DNA of 64,000 bases, from positions 1 to 64,000 of the forward strand of contig NZ_SNZF01000011.1 in assembly GCF_004363725.1 (NCBI RefSeq), given 5' to 3'. The notes beneath the pieces were generated by a model. The model worked only from the letters and a program-made list of their open reading frames with translations. It had not been told where the DNA came from and did not search any database. Positions 17,859-27,531 of this stretch are shown in pieces. Within the stretch, counting starts at the first letter, position 1. Every line of letters begins with the position of its first letter. A program made the translations under genes and the position numbers. The DNA comes from Aquamicrobium defluvii (GTDB taxonomy: Bacteria > Pseudomonadota > Alphaproteobacteria > Rhizobiales > Rhizobiaceae).

Positions 17859-19103
17859 ATGCACGAACGCAAGCCCGATCATGAGCCCGTCGGCGCCGGG
17901 CCTGGCGATATCGGTTTCGGTTATCGGCCGCGCGCGCCCTACGCGACCGATCCGGCCCGCACGAGGGGACGATTGTTCCCGGAGCCGGAAAGCCCAACGC
18001 GCACGCCGTTCCAGCGTGACCGCGACCGCATCATCCACTCGACGGCTTTCCGTCGCCTGAAGCACAAGACGCAGGTGTTCATCGCCCATGAGGGCGATCA
18101 TTATCGCACGCGCCTGACACACTCGATCGAGGTGGCGCAGATCGCCCGCGCGCTGGCCCGCGCGTTGCGCGGCGACGAGGATCTCGCCGAGGCGGTGGCG
18201 CTGGTTCACGATTTCGGCCACACGCCCTTCGGCCATACGGGCGAGGATGCGCTGAATGCAAAGATGATGCAGTGGGGTGGATTCGACCACAATGCCCAGT
18301 CGCTTCGTATCGTCACAAGGCTCGAACGCCGCTACGCCGAGTTCGACGGTCTCAACCTGAGCTGGGAGACGCTGGAAGGGCTGGTGAAGCACAACGGGCC
18401 GCTGGCCGACGCGCGGGGCGAGGGGCTGCACACACCGTTGCCCGCCACCATCCGCAGCTACAACGAATTGCACGACCTCGAACTCGACCGTTTCGCCGGT
18501 ATCGAGGCGCAATGCGCGGCAATCGCCGATGACATCGCCTACAACACCCATGACATAGACGACGGCCTGCGCTCGGGCCTGCTCGAACTGGATATGCTGG
18601 AGGAACTGGCGCTGCCGGGCCGGATTCTGCGCGCGGTGCGAGAGCGCTATCCGGCACTTGACGAGGTGCGCATCGGGCACGAGCTGATGCGCCGCCAGAT
18701 CACGATGATGGTCGAGGACGTGATCGCAGCCGCCAACGCCAACCTTGCCCGCTTGCGGCCGGACAGCGCCGAGGCGGTGCGGGGGGCCGGCGAGCCCATC
18801 GTCACGTTCACCTCCCGGATGGCGGCGGAGGAGAAGGAACTCAAGGCATTCCTCTACAAGCACCTCTACCGGCACCCGGAGGTCATGCGGGTGCGCGCCG
18901 ATGCCGAAAAAATCGTCTCCGATCTGTTCGACGTTTATTTTGCCGATCCGCGCGCCATGCCCGAAGGCTGGCGCGAAGGGCTCGACCTCGCTGAAGATCG
19001 CGTCAAGGCCCGACATGTCGCCGATTTCCTGGCCGGCATGACGGACACCTATGCGCAAAAAGAGCACCGGCGGCTGTTTGACCACACGCCGGATTTGAGC
19101 TAG
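17859..19103 (+). CDS. dgt: dGTP triphosphohydrolase-like HD-domain protein
   Basis: A 414-residue HD-superfamily enzyme that removes triphosphate from deoxynucleotides (dGTPase-like, type 2 family). The metal-binding residues include His88 in [13 protein letters not shown], His117-Asp118 in [15 protein letters not shown], and a later Asp in [25 protein letters not shown], the substrate-loop signature, is present. The N-terminal 35 residues are poorly conserved. I chose ATG 17859 (GGGGAAAG just upstream); the open frame runs back through erpA and is not coding there. argS follows after 81 bases. Confidence 0.93.
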   Translation: MHERKPDHEPVGAGPGDIGFGYRPRAPYATDPARTRGRLFPEPESPTRTPFQRDRDRIIHSTAFRRLKHKTQVFIAHEGDHYRTRLTHSIEVAQIARALARALRGDEDLAEAVALVHDFGHTPFGHTGEDALNAKMMQWGGFDHNAQSLRIVTRLERRYAEFDGLNLSWETLEGLVKHNGPLADARGEGLHTPLPATIRSYNELHDLELDRFAGIEAQCAAIADDIAYNTHDIDDGLRSGLLELDMLEELALPGRILRAVRERYPALDEVRIGHELMRRQITMMVEDVIAAANANLARLRPDSAEAVRGAGEPIVTFTSRMAAEEKELKAFLYKHLYRHPEVMRVRADAEKIVSDLFDVYFADPRAMPEGWREGLDLAEDRVKARHVADFLAGMTDTYAQKEHRRLFDHTPDLS

Positions 19104-19132
19104 GCGCAGGAAAACTTCAATTTTGTAGTGAT

Positions 19133-19154
19133 TTTCACGTTTAATGACGTGAAA
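19133..19154. promoter_or_regulatory. Perfect palindrome upstream of argS
   Basis: TTTCACGT and ACGTGAAA form perfect 8-base arms around TTAATG, 30 bases after the dgt stop and 30 bases before the argS start. There is no T-tract, so an operator is as likely as a weak terminator. No regulator is identified. Confidence 0.5.
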
Positions 19155-19184
19155 CGAGTTTCCGCTGTTATCGAAAGCCCCGTC

Positions 19185-20942
19185 ATGAACATCTTCGCCG
19201 ACTTCACCGTGCGGATCATCGAAGCCGTAAAGGCACTCGATCTGAAGGACAAGGACGGGGCGCCACTCGATCTTTCGCGCGTCGCCGTCGAGCCGCCGCG
19301 AGATGCAAGCCATGGCGATCTGGCAACCAACGCTGCGATGGTGCTGGCGAAGCCGGCAGGGCAGAATCCGCGCGCGCTGGCCGAACGTCTGGTCGCCACC
19401 CTGAAGGAAGACGCCGACATCGCCAGCGCAGAGGTGGCCGGGCCGGGTTTCGTCAATCTGCGCCTTACCGATGCTTTCTGGCACCGCCATCTGACCGGCA
19501 TCATCGGCCAGGGGACCGGCTACGGCCGTTCGAAGGCAGGCGGCGGGCGCAAGGTCAACGTCGAATATGTTTCGGCCAACCCGACCGGCCCCATGCATGT
19601 CGGCCACTGCCGCGGCGCGGTCGTCGGCGACGCGCTGGCCAACATCATGGATTTCGCCGGCTATGACGTGACCAAGGAATATGTGATCAACGATGCCGGC
19701 GCGCAGATCGATGTGCTCGGCCGCTCGGTTATGATCCGCTACCGCGAGGCGCTTGGCGAGGAGGTGGGCGATATTCCGCCGGGGCTTTATCCGGGCGACT
19801 ATCTGGTTCCCGTGGGGCAGGCGCTGGCGGCGGAGTTCGGCCGCAAGCTCCTTGAAATGCCCGAAAAGGAAGCGTTGGCGATCGTCAAGGACCGCACAAT
19901 CGACGCCATGATGGCGATGATCAAGGAAGACCTGGCGCTGCTCAACGTGCATCACGACGTGTTCTTCTCGGAGCGCACGCTGCACGCCGACAATGCCAGC
20001 GCGATCCGCTCGGCCATCAACGACCTGACCCTGAAAGGCCACATCTACAAGGGCAAGCTGCCGCCGCCCAAAGGAGAAAAACCCGAGGACTGGGAAGATC
20101 GCGAACAGACGCTGTTCCGTTCCACCGCCGTCGGCGACGATCTCGACAGGCCGCTGGTCAAGTCCGACGGTTCCTACACCTATTTCGCGGCCGACGTTGC
20201 CTACCTCAAGGACAAGGTGGATCGCGGCTTCGTCGACCTGATCTACGTGCTTGGCGCCGACCATGGCGGCTATGTCAAGCGGCTCGAGGCGCTGGCGCGC
20301 GCAGTCGGCGGCGACGCCATCAAGCTGACTGTTCTGCTGTGCAACCTTGTCAAGCTCTTCCGTGACGGGGAGCCGGTGCGCATGTCCAAGCGTTCCGGCG
20401 ATTTCATTACCCTGCGCGAGGTTGTGGAGGAGGTGGGGCGCGATCCGATCCGCTTCATGATGCTGTACCGCAAGAACAGCGAGCCGCTCGACTTCGACTT
20501 CGCCAAGGTGACCGAGCAGTCGAAGGACAACCCCGTGTTTTACGTGCAGTATGCCTCGGCGCGCTGCCATTCCGTGTTCAGGCAGGCGCGCGAGCAGATG
20601 GGCATCGACAGGCCGGAGCGGGCGACGCTTGCTGCCGCGGTTGCCGGCCTGCGCGACGAGGGCGAGATCGGGCTGGTGCGCAAGCTTGCGGAATATCCGC
20701 GGCTCATCGAGCAGGCGGCGTCCTCGCAGGAGCCGCACAGGCTGGCTTTCTATCTCTACGATCTTGCCAGCACGTTCCATACGCACTGGAATCGCGGCAC
20801 GGACAATCCGGACTTACGTTTTGTTAAGGTTAACGATCCACAATTGACCCTTGCCAGACTAGGGCTGGTGCAGGCCGTTGCGGATGTACTTCAATCCGGT
20901 CTGACGCTTGTCGGTGCCGATGCTCCGAAGGAAATGCGTTAG
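19185..20942 (+). CDS. argS: Arginyl-tRNA synthetase
   Basis: A 585-residue class I aminoacyl-tRNA synthetase charging tRNA-Arg. The N-terminal additional domain (1-100) precedes [18 protein letters not shown] with the HIGH motif HVGH at 138-141. The KMSKS-like element is [11 protein letters not shown] from 400. The C-terminal DALR anticodon-binding domain (about 460-585) contains [15 protein letters not shown]. Start 19185 (MNIFADF) is the family start; upstream in-frame codons to 19128 are unlikely to be used. The SPOR-domain gene follows after 101 bases, an order seen in many rhizobia. Confidence 0.97.
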   Translation: MNIFADFTVRIIEAVKALDLKDKDGAPLDLSRVAVEPPRDASHGDLATNAAMVLAKPAGQNPRALAERLVATLKEDADIASAEVAGPGFVNLRLTDAFWHRHLTGIIGQGTGYGRSKAGGGRKVNVEYVSANPTGPMHVGHCRGAVVGDALANIMDFAGYDVTKEYVINDAGAQIDVLGRSVMIRYREALGEEVGDIPPGLYPGDYLVPVGQALAAEFGRKLLEMPEKEALAIVKDRTIDAMMAMIKEDLALLNVHHDVFFSERTLHADNASAIRSAINDLTLKGHIYKGKLPPPKGEKPEDWEDREQTLFRSTAVGDDLDRPLVKSDGSYTYFAADVAYLKDKVDRGFVDLIYVLGADHGGYVKRLEALARAVGGDAIKLTVLLCNLVKLFRDGEPVRMSKRSGDFITLREVVEEVGRDPIRFMMLYRKNSEPLDFDFAKVTEQSKDNPVFYVQYASARCHSVFRQAREQMGIDRPERATLAAAVAGLRDEGEIGLVRKLAEYPRLIEQAASSQEPHRLAFYLYDLASTFHTHWNRGTDNPDLRFVKVNDPQLTLARLGLVQAVADVLQSGLTLVGADAPKEMR

Positions 20943-21043
20943 ACTGCTGCGGAATACCTGTCACCATTTGCCCACATTGCGCTGGTAGGGGCCAACCTTA
21001 CGCGACGTCGATGGCGTCCGATTGTGCGAGTTCGGGAACGACG

Positions 21044-23758
21044 ATGGCAGACAGAACCCAGCTGAGGATAGCAGGCCGCGACGACAACATCGCGGAAGAC
21101 GATCCGTTCGCGGAACTGACCCGGATCATGGGCTTCGATCCGCGCGTTCCGGTCGCGCCCGAAAGCGAACAGCGCTCCGAAGTCGCCGTCGAGGACGATT
21201 TCGCCATCGATCTCGAAAAGGAGTTGATGGGCGAGTTCGGCGACGAGCTTCAGCCTGAAGCTGCGCCGCAAATCGCTTATGCCCCCATTGGGCAGCCATC
21301 TTATGCGCCTGCGCACGATGTCGGGTATTCACAAGCCGGTGACGCCCATTTCGACACCGGCAGAGAGTCCGATCAGGCTGCTGCCGAGTCGGTGGCCGCC
21401 GACCTGTTCTCCGACGAGAGCGCCTTTGACGAGGTTCCTGCGGAATCTCACGGCGATCCGGTGGATTTCATTGCCGATGGCCAGCCGGATTTCGCCGATT
21501 TCGACGACATGCTCGCATCGGAGCTGACCGATACGCGCGTCGAAGCCGAGAGCGGCTTTGCCGTGCGGGACGAAGCGCCGGCTCCGGAATTTTCCCAGCC
21601 CTTGTCGGCAGAGGATGAATTTTTCGCTTTCGACGATGCCGATTTTGCCTTCGAGGAGCAGCATCCGGAGGCGGCGTCCGTGCCTCGGTCGTCCGCTGCC
21701 GCCGGTTTCGACGACGCGGCATTGGACGACAACGGCGACGAATTCGAGCGTGCACTGGCGGCTGCGGTTTTTGACGATGGTGATGAACGAGCTGGCGCGC
21801 AGGTTGCAGACAGCCCGGTTGCAGACACCTATGCGCAGCAATTCGCGGAAAGCGTCGAGCCCGAACCTGTAGCGGAAGCGCCGCAGGTTTCGCTGGAAGA
21901 CGAACTCAATGCGTTGCTGAACCGGATGTCGGCGCGGCCGGAGCCGGCTTACGAGCCCGAGTTCCAGCTTGAGAGGCCGCTCGACGTCCATGTCGAGCAA
22001 TCGGCCCATCAGGGTTACGAGCAGCCGCAGGCGCCGGCGCATGAAGATTTCGACCTCGATCTGGATCTCGCAGCTTTTGATGCGCAGCCGCAGAACGCTC
22101 CGCAAGCGCCCGTTGATCCGGTCGAGGCCCTGAAACCCTTTGTTCCTGCGGCGGCAGTCGCGGCTGCTTCGGCACAGGCGCATAGCTGGAGCCGCGGCAC
22201 GCCATTTATTCGCCAGCACCAGACTTCGGGTGAGCAGGCAGCGCCGGTGACCGGTCAGCCGCAGCAGCATGAGCCCGCGTTTGCCGCCGCTGCGCCGGAT
22301 TATGTGGTTTCCCCGCCGGCTCGCGCCGCAGCGGCCGTCGAGAGCGGGCATGGAGCGTTTGCCGCAAAGTCTGCACCCCTTCGGCCAGCAGCTGAGATGC
22401 CGGAGCTGGAAACGGTGGAAATACCGGAGAAGGCTGTCGCTCTGGCAGACGATCTCGATATCCCCGAGGTTCCTTTCGAGGAGGACAAGGCCGAGGCGCC
22501 CGCCTATGACGATCTCGACGCCGAGTTCACCAGCCTTCTGAGCGAGATGAACGTCAGCGAGACGGATCCCGCCGCATCGACGGCCGCTTTCGAGGCTCCG
22601 GGGCAGCAAGCGGAAGCGCATGCCGCGGCGCCGGTTGCCGGAATGGCGTCGAACCAGCCAACCGGCGACGGCGGTCAGACTTTCGGTGATTTCGATTTCA
22701 GTGAATTTGCCCGCCAGCCCTATGCGGCTCAGGATGCGGCCGATGACGGATTCGACTACGATCCGGATGCCGGTGAGGCGATGTCCGAAGCAGACGATGT
22801 GGATGAGCAGCGTCCGCGCAGCCGTCTGCTCCTGGTTGCGGCTGTTGTCGGCGCGGTGGCGTTGATCGGAGGTATCGGCGCGTTTGCCCTGTCCTTCGGT
22901 GGCGGCGATTCCGGCGATGCGCCGGTTCTGGTGAGGGCCGATGAAAGCCCGATCAAGGTCAAGCCCGAAAATCCCGGCGGCGCCGTGATCCCCAATCAGG
23001 ACAACAAGGTATACGATATGGTGGCCAAGGGCGGCAAGCCGGCAACTCCCACGCAGGAGAAGCTGGTTTCCGATGCAGAGCAGCCGGTCGACGTTGCGGC
23101 CCGCGCTTCGGCTCCGCGTATTGTTGGCGAGGGCGCACCCGCCAAGTCCGAGGATCGTATCCAGCCGGCGCAGGCCGATGACGAAGCGGCCGTGGACGAA
23201 GTGCCCGCCGTTGCACCGCGCAAGGTGCGCACGATGGTGGTTCGCCCGGATGGCACGCTGGTGGCGCGCGAAGATCCGCAGCCTGCGCAGCAGATCGCCG
23301 CCACCGAGCCGATGGACCCTGCGCCGCAGACGGTGAGCGCGCCCGGTGCCGAGCAGACCGGTGCCGTTGCGCCGGCCGTCAACACCCGGCAGACCGCCAG
23401 CACGCCGGCCGCTGCACCCGTCGCGCCGCAGCGCCCGGCTGAACAGCCCGTCGATATCGTCGGCGAGGTGAAGCCGGGTCAGGTCGCCGCGCTCGATCCG
23501 AACGCCGCGGCAGCCGGCAGCTGGGCCATGCAGATCGCTTCGCAGCCAAGTGTCGAGGCGGCGCAGTCGACCTATCAGGACCTTGCCCGCCGCTATGCCG
23601 GCGTGCTCCAGGGCCGCAGCGTCAACATCGTCAAGGCCGAGGTGGCCGGCAAGGGTACCTTCTACCGGGTTCGGGTTGCCGCGGATTCCCGCGCCGAAGC
23701 GATCAGCCTGTGCGAAAAGTACAAGGCAGCGGGCGGCAATTGCTTCGTTTCGAAGTAA
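21044..23758 (+). CDS. SPOR-domain membrane protein
   Basis: A 904-residue inner-membrane protein probably acting at the division septum by binding denuded peptidoglycan. Residues 1-595 are an acidic, low-complexity cytoplasmic region rich in Asp, Glu, Ala and Pro. One transmembrane helix (LLLVAAVVGAVALIGGIGAF, about 600-625) follows a basic stop (RPRSR). A Pro/Ala-rich periplasmic linker leads to the C-terminal SPOR domain (about 825-904: SWAMQIASQPSVEAAQ, then YRVRVAADSRAEAISLCEKY, then GGNCFVSK). The start at 21044 has GGGAACG upstream; ATG 21011 would add 11 residues. Such proteins follow argS in many Rhizobiales. It ends at a strong terminator. Confidence 0.9.
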   Translation: MADRTQLRIAGRDDNIAEDDPFAELTRIMGFDPRVPVAPESEQRSEVAVEDDFAIDLEKELMGEFGDELQPEAAPQIAYAPIGQPSYAPAHDVGYSQAGDAHFDTGRESDQAAAESVAADLFSDESAFDEVPAESHGDPVDFIADGQPDFADFDDMLASELTDTRVEAESGFAVRDEAPAPEFSQPLSAEDEFFAFDDADFAFEEQHPEAASVPRSSAAAGFDDAALDDNGDEFERALAAAVFDDGDERAGAQVADSPVADTYAQQFAESVEPEPVAEAPQVSLEDELNALLNRMSARPEPAYEPEFQLERPLDVHVEQSAHQGYEQPQAPAHEDFDLDLDLAAFDAQPQNAPQAPVDPVEALKPFVPAAAVAAASAQAHSWSRGTPFIRQHQTSGEQAAPVTGQPQQHEPAFAAAAPDYVVSPPARAAAAVESGHGAFAAKSAPLRPAAEMPELETVEIPEKAVALADDLDIPEVPFEEDKAEAPAYDDLDAEFTSLLSEMNVSETDPAASTAAFEAPGQQAEAHAAAPVAGMASNQPTGDGGQTFGDFDFSEFARQPYAAQDAADDGFDYDPDAGEAMSEADDVDEQRPRSRLLLVAAVVGAVALIGGIGAFALSFGGGDSGDAPVLVRADESPIKVKPENPGGAVIPNQDNKVYDMVAKGGKPATPTQEKLVSDAEQPVDVAARASAPRIVGEGAPAKSEDRIQPAQADDEAAVDEVPAVAPRKVRTMVVRPDGTLVAREDPQPAQQIAATEPMDPAPQTVSAPGAEQTGAVAPAVNTRQTASTPAAAPVAPQRPAEQPVDIVGEVKPGQVAALDPNAAAAGSWAMQIASQPSVEAAQSTYQDLARRYAGVLQGRSVNIVKAEVAGKGTFYRVRVAADSRAEAISLCEKYKAAGGNCFVSK

Positions 23759-23782
23759 GGGAAAAAAACGGTCCACCTCATG

Positions 23783-23813
23783 AAGGCCGGTGCAAACTGC
23801 ACCGGCCTTTTCT
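23783..23813 (+). terminator. Terminator of the SPOR-domain gene
   Basis: AAGGCCGGTGCA pairs with TGCACCGGCCTT over 12 bp around a three-base AAC loop, followed by TTCTGG. It lies 25 bases after the stop codon and 50 before nagZ. Confidence 0.9.
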
Positions 23814-23864
23814 GGTTGCGAACGGGCGATTCCCTTTCTGGTCCGAACCCACTAGATTCGGAGC

Positions 23865-24884
23865 ATGACCGAATCAAAGACGCTCATCCTCGGCTGTGCC
23901 GGCCATTCGCTTACCCGGGAGGAAGTTCGCTTCTATCGGGGGGAATGTCCCTGGGGCTTCATCCTGTTTGCCCGCAACATCAGCGAGCCGGAACAGATCC
24001 GCGACCTCGTCGCCTCGATGCGCGATTGTGTCGGGCGTGAAGATGCTCCGGTCTTCATCGATCAGGAGGGCGGCCGCGTGCAGCGCCTGCGCCCGCCGCT
24101 GGCGCCAAACTATCCGCCGGCTGCCGTGATCGGCGAAATCTACAGTCGCGATCGCGAAGCCGGTTTGCGCGCCGCGTGGCTGCATGGGCGCATGCATGCC
24201 TTCGATCTCGCACGGTATGGCATAAGCGCCGACTGTCTTCCGGTGCTCGACGTGCCGGTGGAAGGCGCCAGCGACGTCATCGGCCAGCGTGCCTATGGAA
24301 GCGATCCGGACATGGTCGCCCGGCTTGGCCGCGCCTCGGCCGAGGGTCTTATGGCCGGTGGCCTGTTGCCGGTCATGAAGCATATCCCTGGTCACGGCCG
24401 GGCATCGTCCGATACGCATTTCGAGTTGCCGACGGTGCACGAAGCCTTCGATGAGCTGCGCCGACACGATTTTGCCCCCTTCAGGGCGTTGAACGATCTG
24501 CCTGCTGCAATGACCGCGCATGTGGTGTTCAGTGCCATCGACCCCAAAGGCCCTGCGACCACTTCGGGCAAGGTGGTCGAGGAGGTGATACGTGGCGAGA
24601 TCGGCTTCGACGGGCTACTGATCAGCGACGACATCTCCATGAAGGCACTTTCTGGGGATTTCGGCTCCAAGGCCGCTGCAATTCTTGCGGCTGGTGTCGA
24701 TATCGTTCTTCACTGCAACGGTGTCATAGAGGAAATGACGGCTGCCGCATCGAAGGCGAGGGCGCTGGAGGGCGAAGCGCTCAGGCGGGCCGGGCGTGCG
24801 CTGTCCGTGACGGCCCACAGCGGCGAAGGGAGCGAGGAAGAGCTTCGGGCGGAGTTCACGGAGTATTTCGCGGCAGTGGCCTGA
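23865..24884 (+). CDS. nagZ: Beta-N-acetylhexosaminidase
   Basis: A 339-residue cytosolic family 3 glycoside hydrolase that removes N-acetylglucosamine from muropeptides during cell-wall recycling; its product can feed AmpR-type beta-lactamase induction. Motifs in order: GFILFARNI, FIDQEGGRVQRL, the MKHIPGHGRASSDTH loop with the general acid/base His, and LISDDISMKAL with the nucleophile Asp255. The single-domain length is normal for NagZ. Its TGA shares one base with the scpA ATG (24884), so nagZ, scpA and scpB are translationally coupled, a common alphaproteobacterial arrangement. Confidence 0.95.
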   Translation: MTESKTLILGCAGHSLTREEVRFYRGECPWGFILFARNISEPEQIRDLVASMRDCVGREDAPVFIDQEGGRVQRLRPPLAPNYPPAAVIGEIYSRDREAGLRAAWLHGRMHAFDLARYGISADCLPVLDVPVEGASDVIGQRAYGSDPDMVARLGRASAEGLMAGGLLPVMKHIPGHGRASSDTHFELPTVHEAFDELRRHDFAPFRALNDLPAAMTAHVVFSAIDPKGPATTSGKVVEEVIRGEIGFDGLLISDDISMKALSGDFGSKAAAILAAGVDIVLHCNGVIEEMTAAASKARALEGEALRRAGRALSVTAHSGEGSEEELRAEFTEYFAAVA

Positions 24885-25780
24885 TGCCGCTGACCGGGGC
24901 GGAGAAAACCGCCGGCGGGCAGATCGGAGAGCGGAGAGACGTGGCGCAACCGGCAGCAGGAGAGCAGAAGGCCCCGCGGCCCACGCCGATGGAACGGCTG
25001 TGGGCGGATGACGACCGGCGCACCGACGACCCCGCACTGGTTGTCGACGTCGAGGGGTTTGAAGGCCCGCTCGATCTGCTTTTGCACCTTGCCCGCAACC
25101 AGAAGGTGGACCTGGCGCGCATTTCGGTTCTGGCCTTGGCCGAACAGTATCTGCTGTTCATCGACAAGGTGCGCGCGCTGCGCCTCGAACTTGCCGCCGA
25201 CTATCTCGTCATGGCGGCATGGCTCGCTTTCCTCAAATCGAAACTGCTCATTCCGAAGCAGCCCGGCGAGGAGGGGCAGAGCGGCGAGGAACTGGCGGCG
25301 GTGCTGCAGTTCCGCCTGCGCCGCCTCGAAGCCATGCGCGATGCGGCCGTGCGGCTGGTCAATCGCAACCGCCTGGGACGGGACGTCTTTGCGCGCGGTA
25401 TGCCCGAACTCGTCATCGTCGAAAAGCGCAACCAGTATTCTGCAACCCTGTACGACCTGTTGAGCGCCTATGCGTCGCAGCGCCAGCGGCAGGCAGTCAC
25501 CAGCGTTCATATCGCCCGGCGCGGCGTGTGGTCGCTCAAGCAGGCGCGCGAGATTCTGACGCGTATGATTGGCGAACTGGACGACTGGGCGCCTCTCGAT
25601 GGGTATCTGATCCGCTATCTCGCGTCGCCCGAGGACAGGCGCACGGCAATCGCCAGTTCCTTCGCGGCATCGCTGGAGCTGGTTCGCGAGGGCAGGGCGG
25701 AGGTGCGCCAGCAGGAGCCTTTTGCGCCCATCTACCTGCGTGGACGAGGGGCGAAGGGGGAAGAAGAGGCGTCACCATGA
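24884..25780 (+). CDS. scpA: Segregation and condensation protein A
   Basis: A 298-residue kleisin that bridges the SMC ATPase heads and binds ScpB for chromosome condensation and segregation. The N-terminal SMC-neck-binding part contains FEGPLDLLLHLARNQKVDL and the block YLVMAAWLAFLKSKLLIPK; the C-terminal winged-helix region follows. The start is uncertain. ATG 24884 overlaps the nagZ stop but has no Shine-Dalgarno; GTG 24941 has GGAGAGCGGAGAGAC directly upstream and would remove 19 poorly conserved residues. ATGA overlap with scpB at 25777. Confidence 0.93.
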   Translation: MPLTGAEKTAGGQIGERRDVAQPAAGEQKAPRPTPMERLWADDDRRTDDPALVVDVEGFEGPLDLLLHLARNQKVDLARISVLALAEQYLLFIDKVRALRLELAADYLVMAAWLAFLKSKLLIPKQPGEEGQSGEELAAVLQFRLRRLEAMRDAAVRLVNRNRLGRDVFARGMPELVIVEKRNQYSATLYDLLSAYASQRQRQAVTSVHIARRGVWSLKQAREILTRMIGELDDWAPLDGYLIRYLASPEDRRTAIASSFAASLELVREGRAEVRQQEPFAPIYLRGRGAKGEEEASP

Positions 25781-26508
25781 CCGATGGCAATAACGCCTCC
25801 GTCATTCCCTTTCCGGGCGAGGATGACGCGCGCAGTACAAAGCGCATGAATCCCGCCAGTGGGGAAGAGATCGTGCGCATGGCCGAGGCGATCGTTTTCG
25901 CCAGCGCCGGGCCCGTCAGCGAAAAGCAGCTGGCGGCGCGCCTGCCCGAAGGCATCGACCTGGCGGCGACGATGCGTGAGTTGCAGCAGATTTATGCCAT
26001 GCGCGGCGTCAATCTGCACAAGATCGGCGACGGCTGGGCCTTTCGCACGGCAGGCGATCTCTCCTTCCTGATGAGCCGCGACACCGTGCAGCAGAAGAAA
26101 TTGTCGCGGGCCGCGCTCGAGGTTCTGGCCATCATCGCCTATCATCAGCCGGTGACCCGCGCCGAGATCGAGGAAATCCGCGGTGTGGAGACCTCCAAAG
26201 GGACGCTCGACACCTTGCTGGAAACCGAATGGGTGCGCATGCGTGGCCGCCGCAAGACCCCTGGCAGACCCGTTACCTATGGCACGACCGAGGCGTTCCT
26301 CGACCATTTTTCGCTGGAGGAACTGCGCGATCTGCCGGGCATCGAGGAATTGAAGGGCGCGGGACTTCTGTCCGGCCGGATGCCGGCCAATTTCTCCATA
26401 CCGCTGCCGCCCGTCGATGCCGATGCGCTCACGGAAGATGAGGACCCTCTGACCGATATCGATCTGGAGGATCTCGGTCTGCTGACACCGCGTGTCACGG
26501 AAGATTGA
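25777..26508 (+). CDS. scpB: Segregation and condensation protein B
   Basis: A 243-residue winged-helix protein that dimerises and binds ScpA in the SMC-ScpAB condensin. Residues about 30-195 cover the two winged helices: EIVRMAEAIVFASAGPVSE, then LSRAALEVLAIIAYHQPVTR, AEIEEIRGVETSKGTLDTLL and GRPVTYGTTEAFLDHF. The C-terminal tail is acidic. ATG 25777 overlaps the scpA stop by 4 bases (ATGA) and has AAGAAGAGG upstream; the frame is open further back inside scpA but in the wrong register for that gene. The tat genes follow after 156 bases. Confidence 0.95.
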   Translation: MTDGNNASVIPFPGEDDARSTKRMNPASGEEIVRMAEAIVFASAGPVSEKQLAARLPEGIDLAATMRELQQIYAMRGVNLHKIGDGWAFRTAGDLSFLMSRDTVQQKKLSRAALEVLAIIAYHQPVTRAEIEEIRGVETSKGTLDTLLETEWVRMRGRRKTPGRPVTYGTTEAFLDHFSLEELRDLPGIEELKGAGLLSGRMPANFSIPLPPVDADALTEDEDPLTDIDLEDLGLLTPRVTED

Positions 26509-26664
26509 GGGCCTTCGAACCACCGGTGCGCGCTTTTGCGCGAGTGTGCGGGCCAAAAGCGCGTGACATTCGCAAATCATTCGTGAAGATTGCTTCGGTA
26601 GCGTTTGAAACGCGGCGCGAAAGCGCATAGATCAGTTTCTGGAACACTTACGAGAGAGAGTGCA

Positions 26665-26880
26665 ATGGGTTCGTTTTCGATTTGGCACTGGCTGATCGTT
26701 CTGGTCATCGTGCTGCTGGTGTTCGGCCGCGGCAAGATTCCGGAGCTGATGGGCGATATGGCCAAGGGAATCAAGAGCTTCAAGAAGGGCATGGCTGACG
26801 ACGATGACGACACGCGCACCGTCGAGCATCGTTCCGATGAAACGGTTTCTCCTTCCAAGGAAAAAGCCGGCAAGAGCTGA
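26665..26880 (+). CDS. tatA: Sec-independent translocase subunit TatA
   Basis: A 71-residue pore-forming component of the twin-arginine translocase, which exports folded, often cofactor-bearing proteins. The single N-terminal membrane helix ([19 protein letters not shown]) is followed by the conserved [23 protein letters not shown] amphipathic helix and a charged, acidic tail. Start 26665 has GAGAGAG upstream. tatB begins 24 bases later. With tatB and tatC it forms the tatABC operon downstream of scpAB, the usual rhizobial order. Confidence 0.95.
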   Translation: MGSFSIWHWLIVLVIVLLVFGRGKIPELMGDMAKGIKSFKKGMADDDDDTRTVEHRSDETVSPSKEKAGKS

Positions 26881-26904
26881 ATTCCGTTTCCGGGTTGAGT
26901 AGCC

Positions 26905-27531
26905 ATGTTTGATTTCGGCTGGTCCGAATTGATGGTGATCGCGATCGTGATGATCGTGGTCGTCGGGCCTAAGGATTTGCCTAAGATGCTGCGCACCGTT
27001 GGCCGTATGACGGCCAAGATGCGCGGCATGGCAAATGATTTTCAACGGCAGTTCAACGAAGCGTTGAAGGAAGCCGAGCTTGAGGATGTCAAAAAGTCCG
27101 TGGATTCCCTGCGCAGCCTCAATCCGGCGGCGGAAATCCGCAAACAGCTCAACCCGTTTGAAAAGGCGGCGTCTGATGTGAAGAGCAGCATCGACGATGC
27201 CGGCAAGCTCAAGGCCACACCGGTGCCGGAAGTGCCGCAGGCCGATGCCGATGCACCTTTCCCTGCCATGACCGACGCTTCCGTGCCGCCGGCGCGGGCC
27301 GCCGATACGGCTACAAAGGCAGCGAAGTCGCCGCGCAAGGGAACGAAAAAGAGCGCGTCTGGCAAAGCCGATGTTAAGGCGGCCCCGGCCGGAGCGCCAT
27401 CCGCCAGCAAGGCAAGCCCGAAGACGACAAAGGCTTCAGGGGCTGCCGCGGCAAAGCCCGCAGCGGCGAATCCTGCCGCCAAACCCCGCGCTTCCGGCAG
27501 TTCAGGCAAGACGACGAGGAAGCCGAAGTGA
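26905..27531 (+). CDS. tatB: Sec-independent translocase subunit TatB
   Basis: A 208-residue Tat component that forms the substrate-receptor complex with TatC. MFDFGWSELMVIAIVMIVVVGPKDLPKMLR contains the membrane helix with the TatB Glu and the Gly-Pro hinge, followed by an amphipathic helix (RTVGRMTAKMRGMANDFQRQF). The last ~100 residues are an Ala/Lys/Pro-rich low-complexity tail, long but usual for rhizobial TatB. Its TGA overlaps the tatC GTG start (GTGA, 27528-27531). Confidence 0.94.
   Translation: MFDFGWSELMVIAIVMIVVVGPKDLPKMLRTVGRMTAKMRGMANDFQRQFNEALKEAELEDVKKSVDSLRSLNPAAEIRKQLNPFEKAASDVKSSIDDAGKLKATPVPEVPQADADAPFPAMTDASVPPARAADTATKAAKSPRKGTKKSASGKADVKAAPAGAPSASKASPKTTKASGAAAAKPAAANPAAKPRASGSSGKTTRKPK

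Noticed and set aside
17811..20786. 991-codon minus-strand frame across dgt and argS
   Set aside because: It is antisense to two certain genes, has no domain, and results from the high-GC third-position bias.
21329..23776. 815-codon minus-strand frame opposite the SPOR-domain gene
   Set aside because: The SPOR and membrane segments identify the plus-strand gene; the opposite frame is a compositional shadow.
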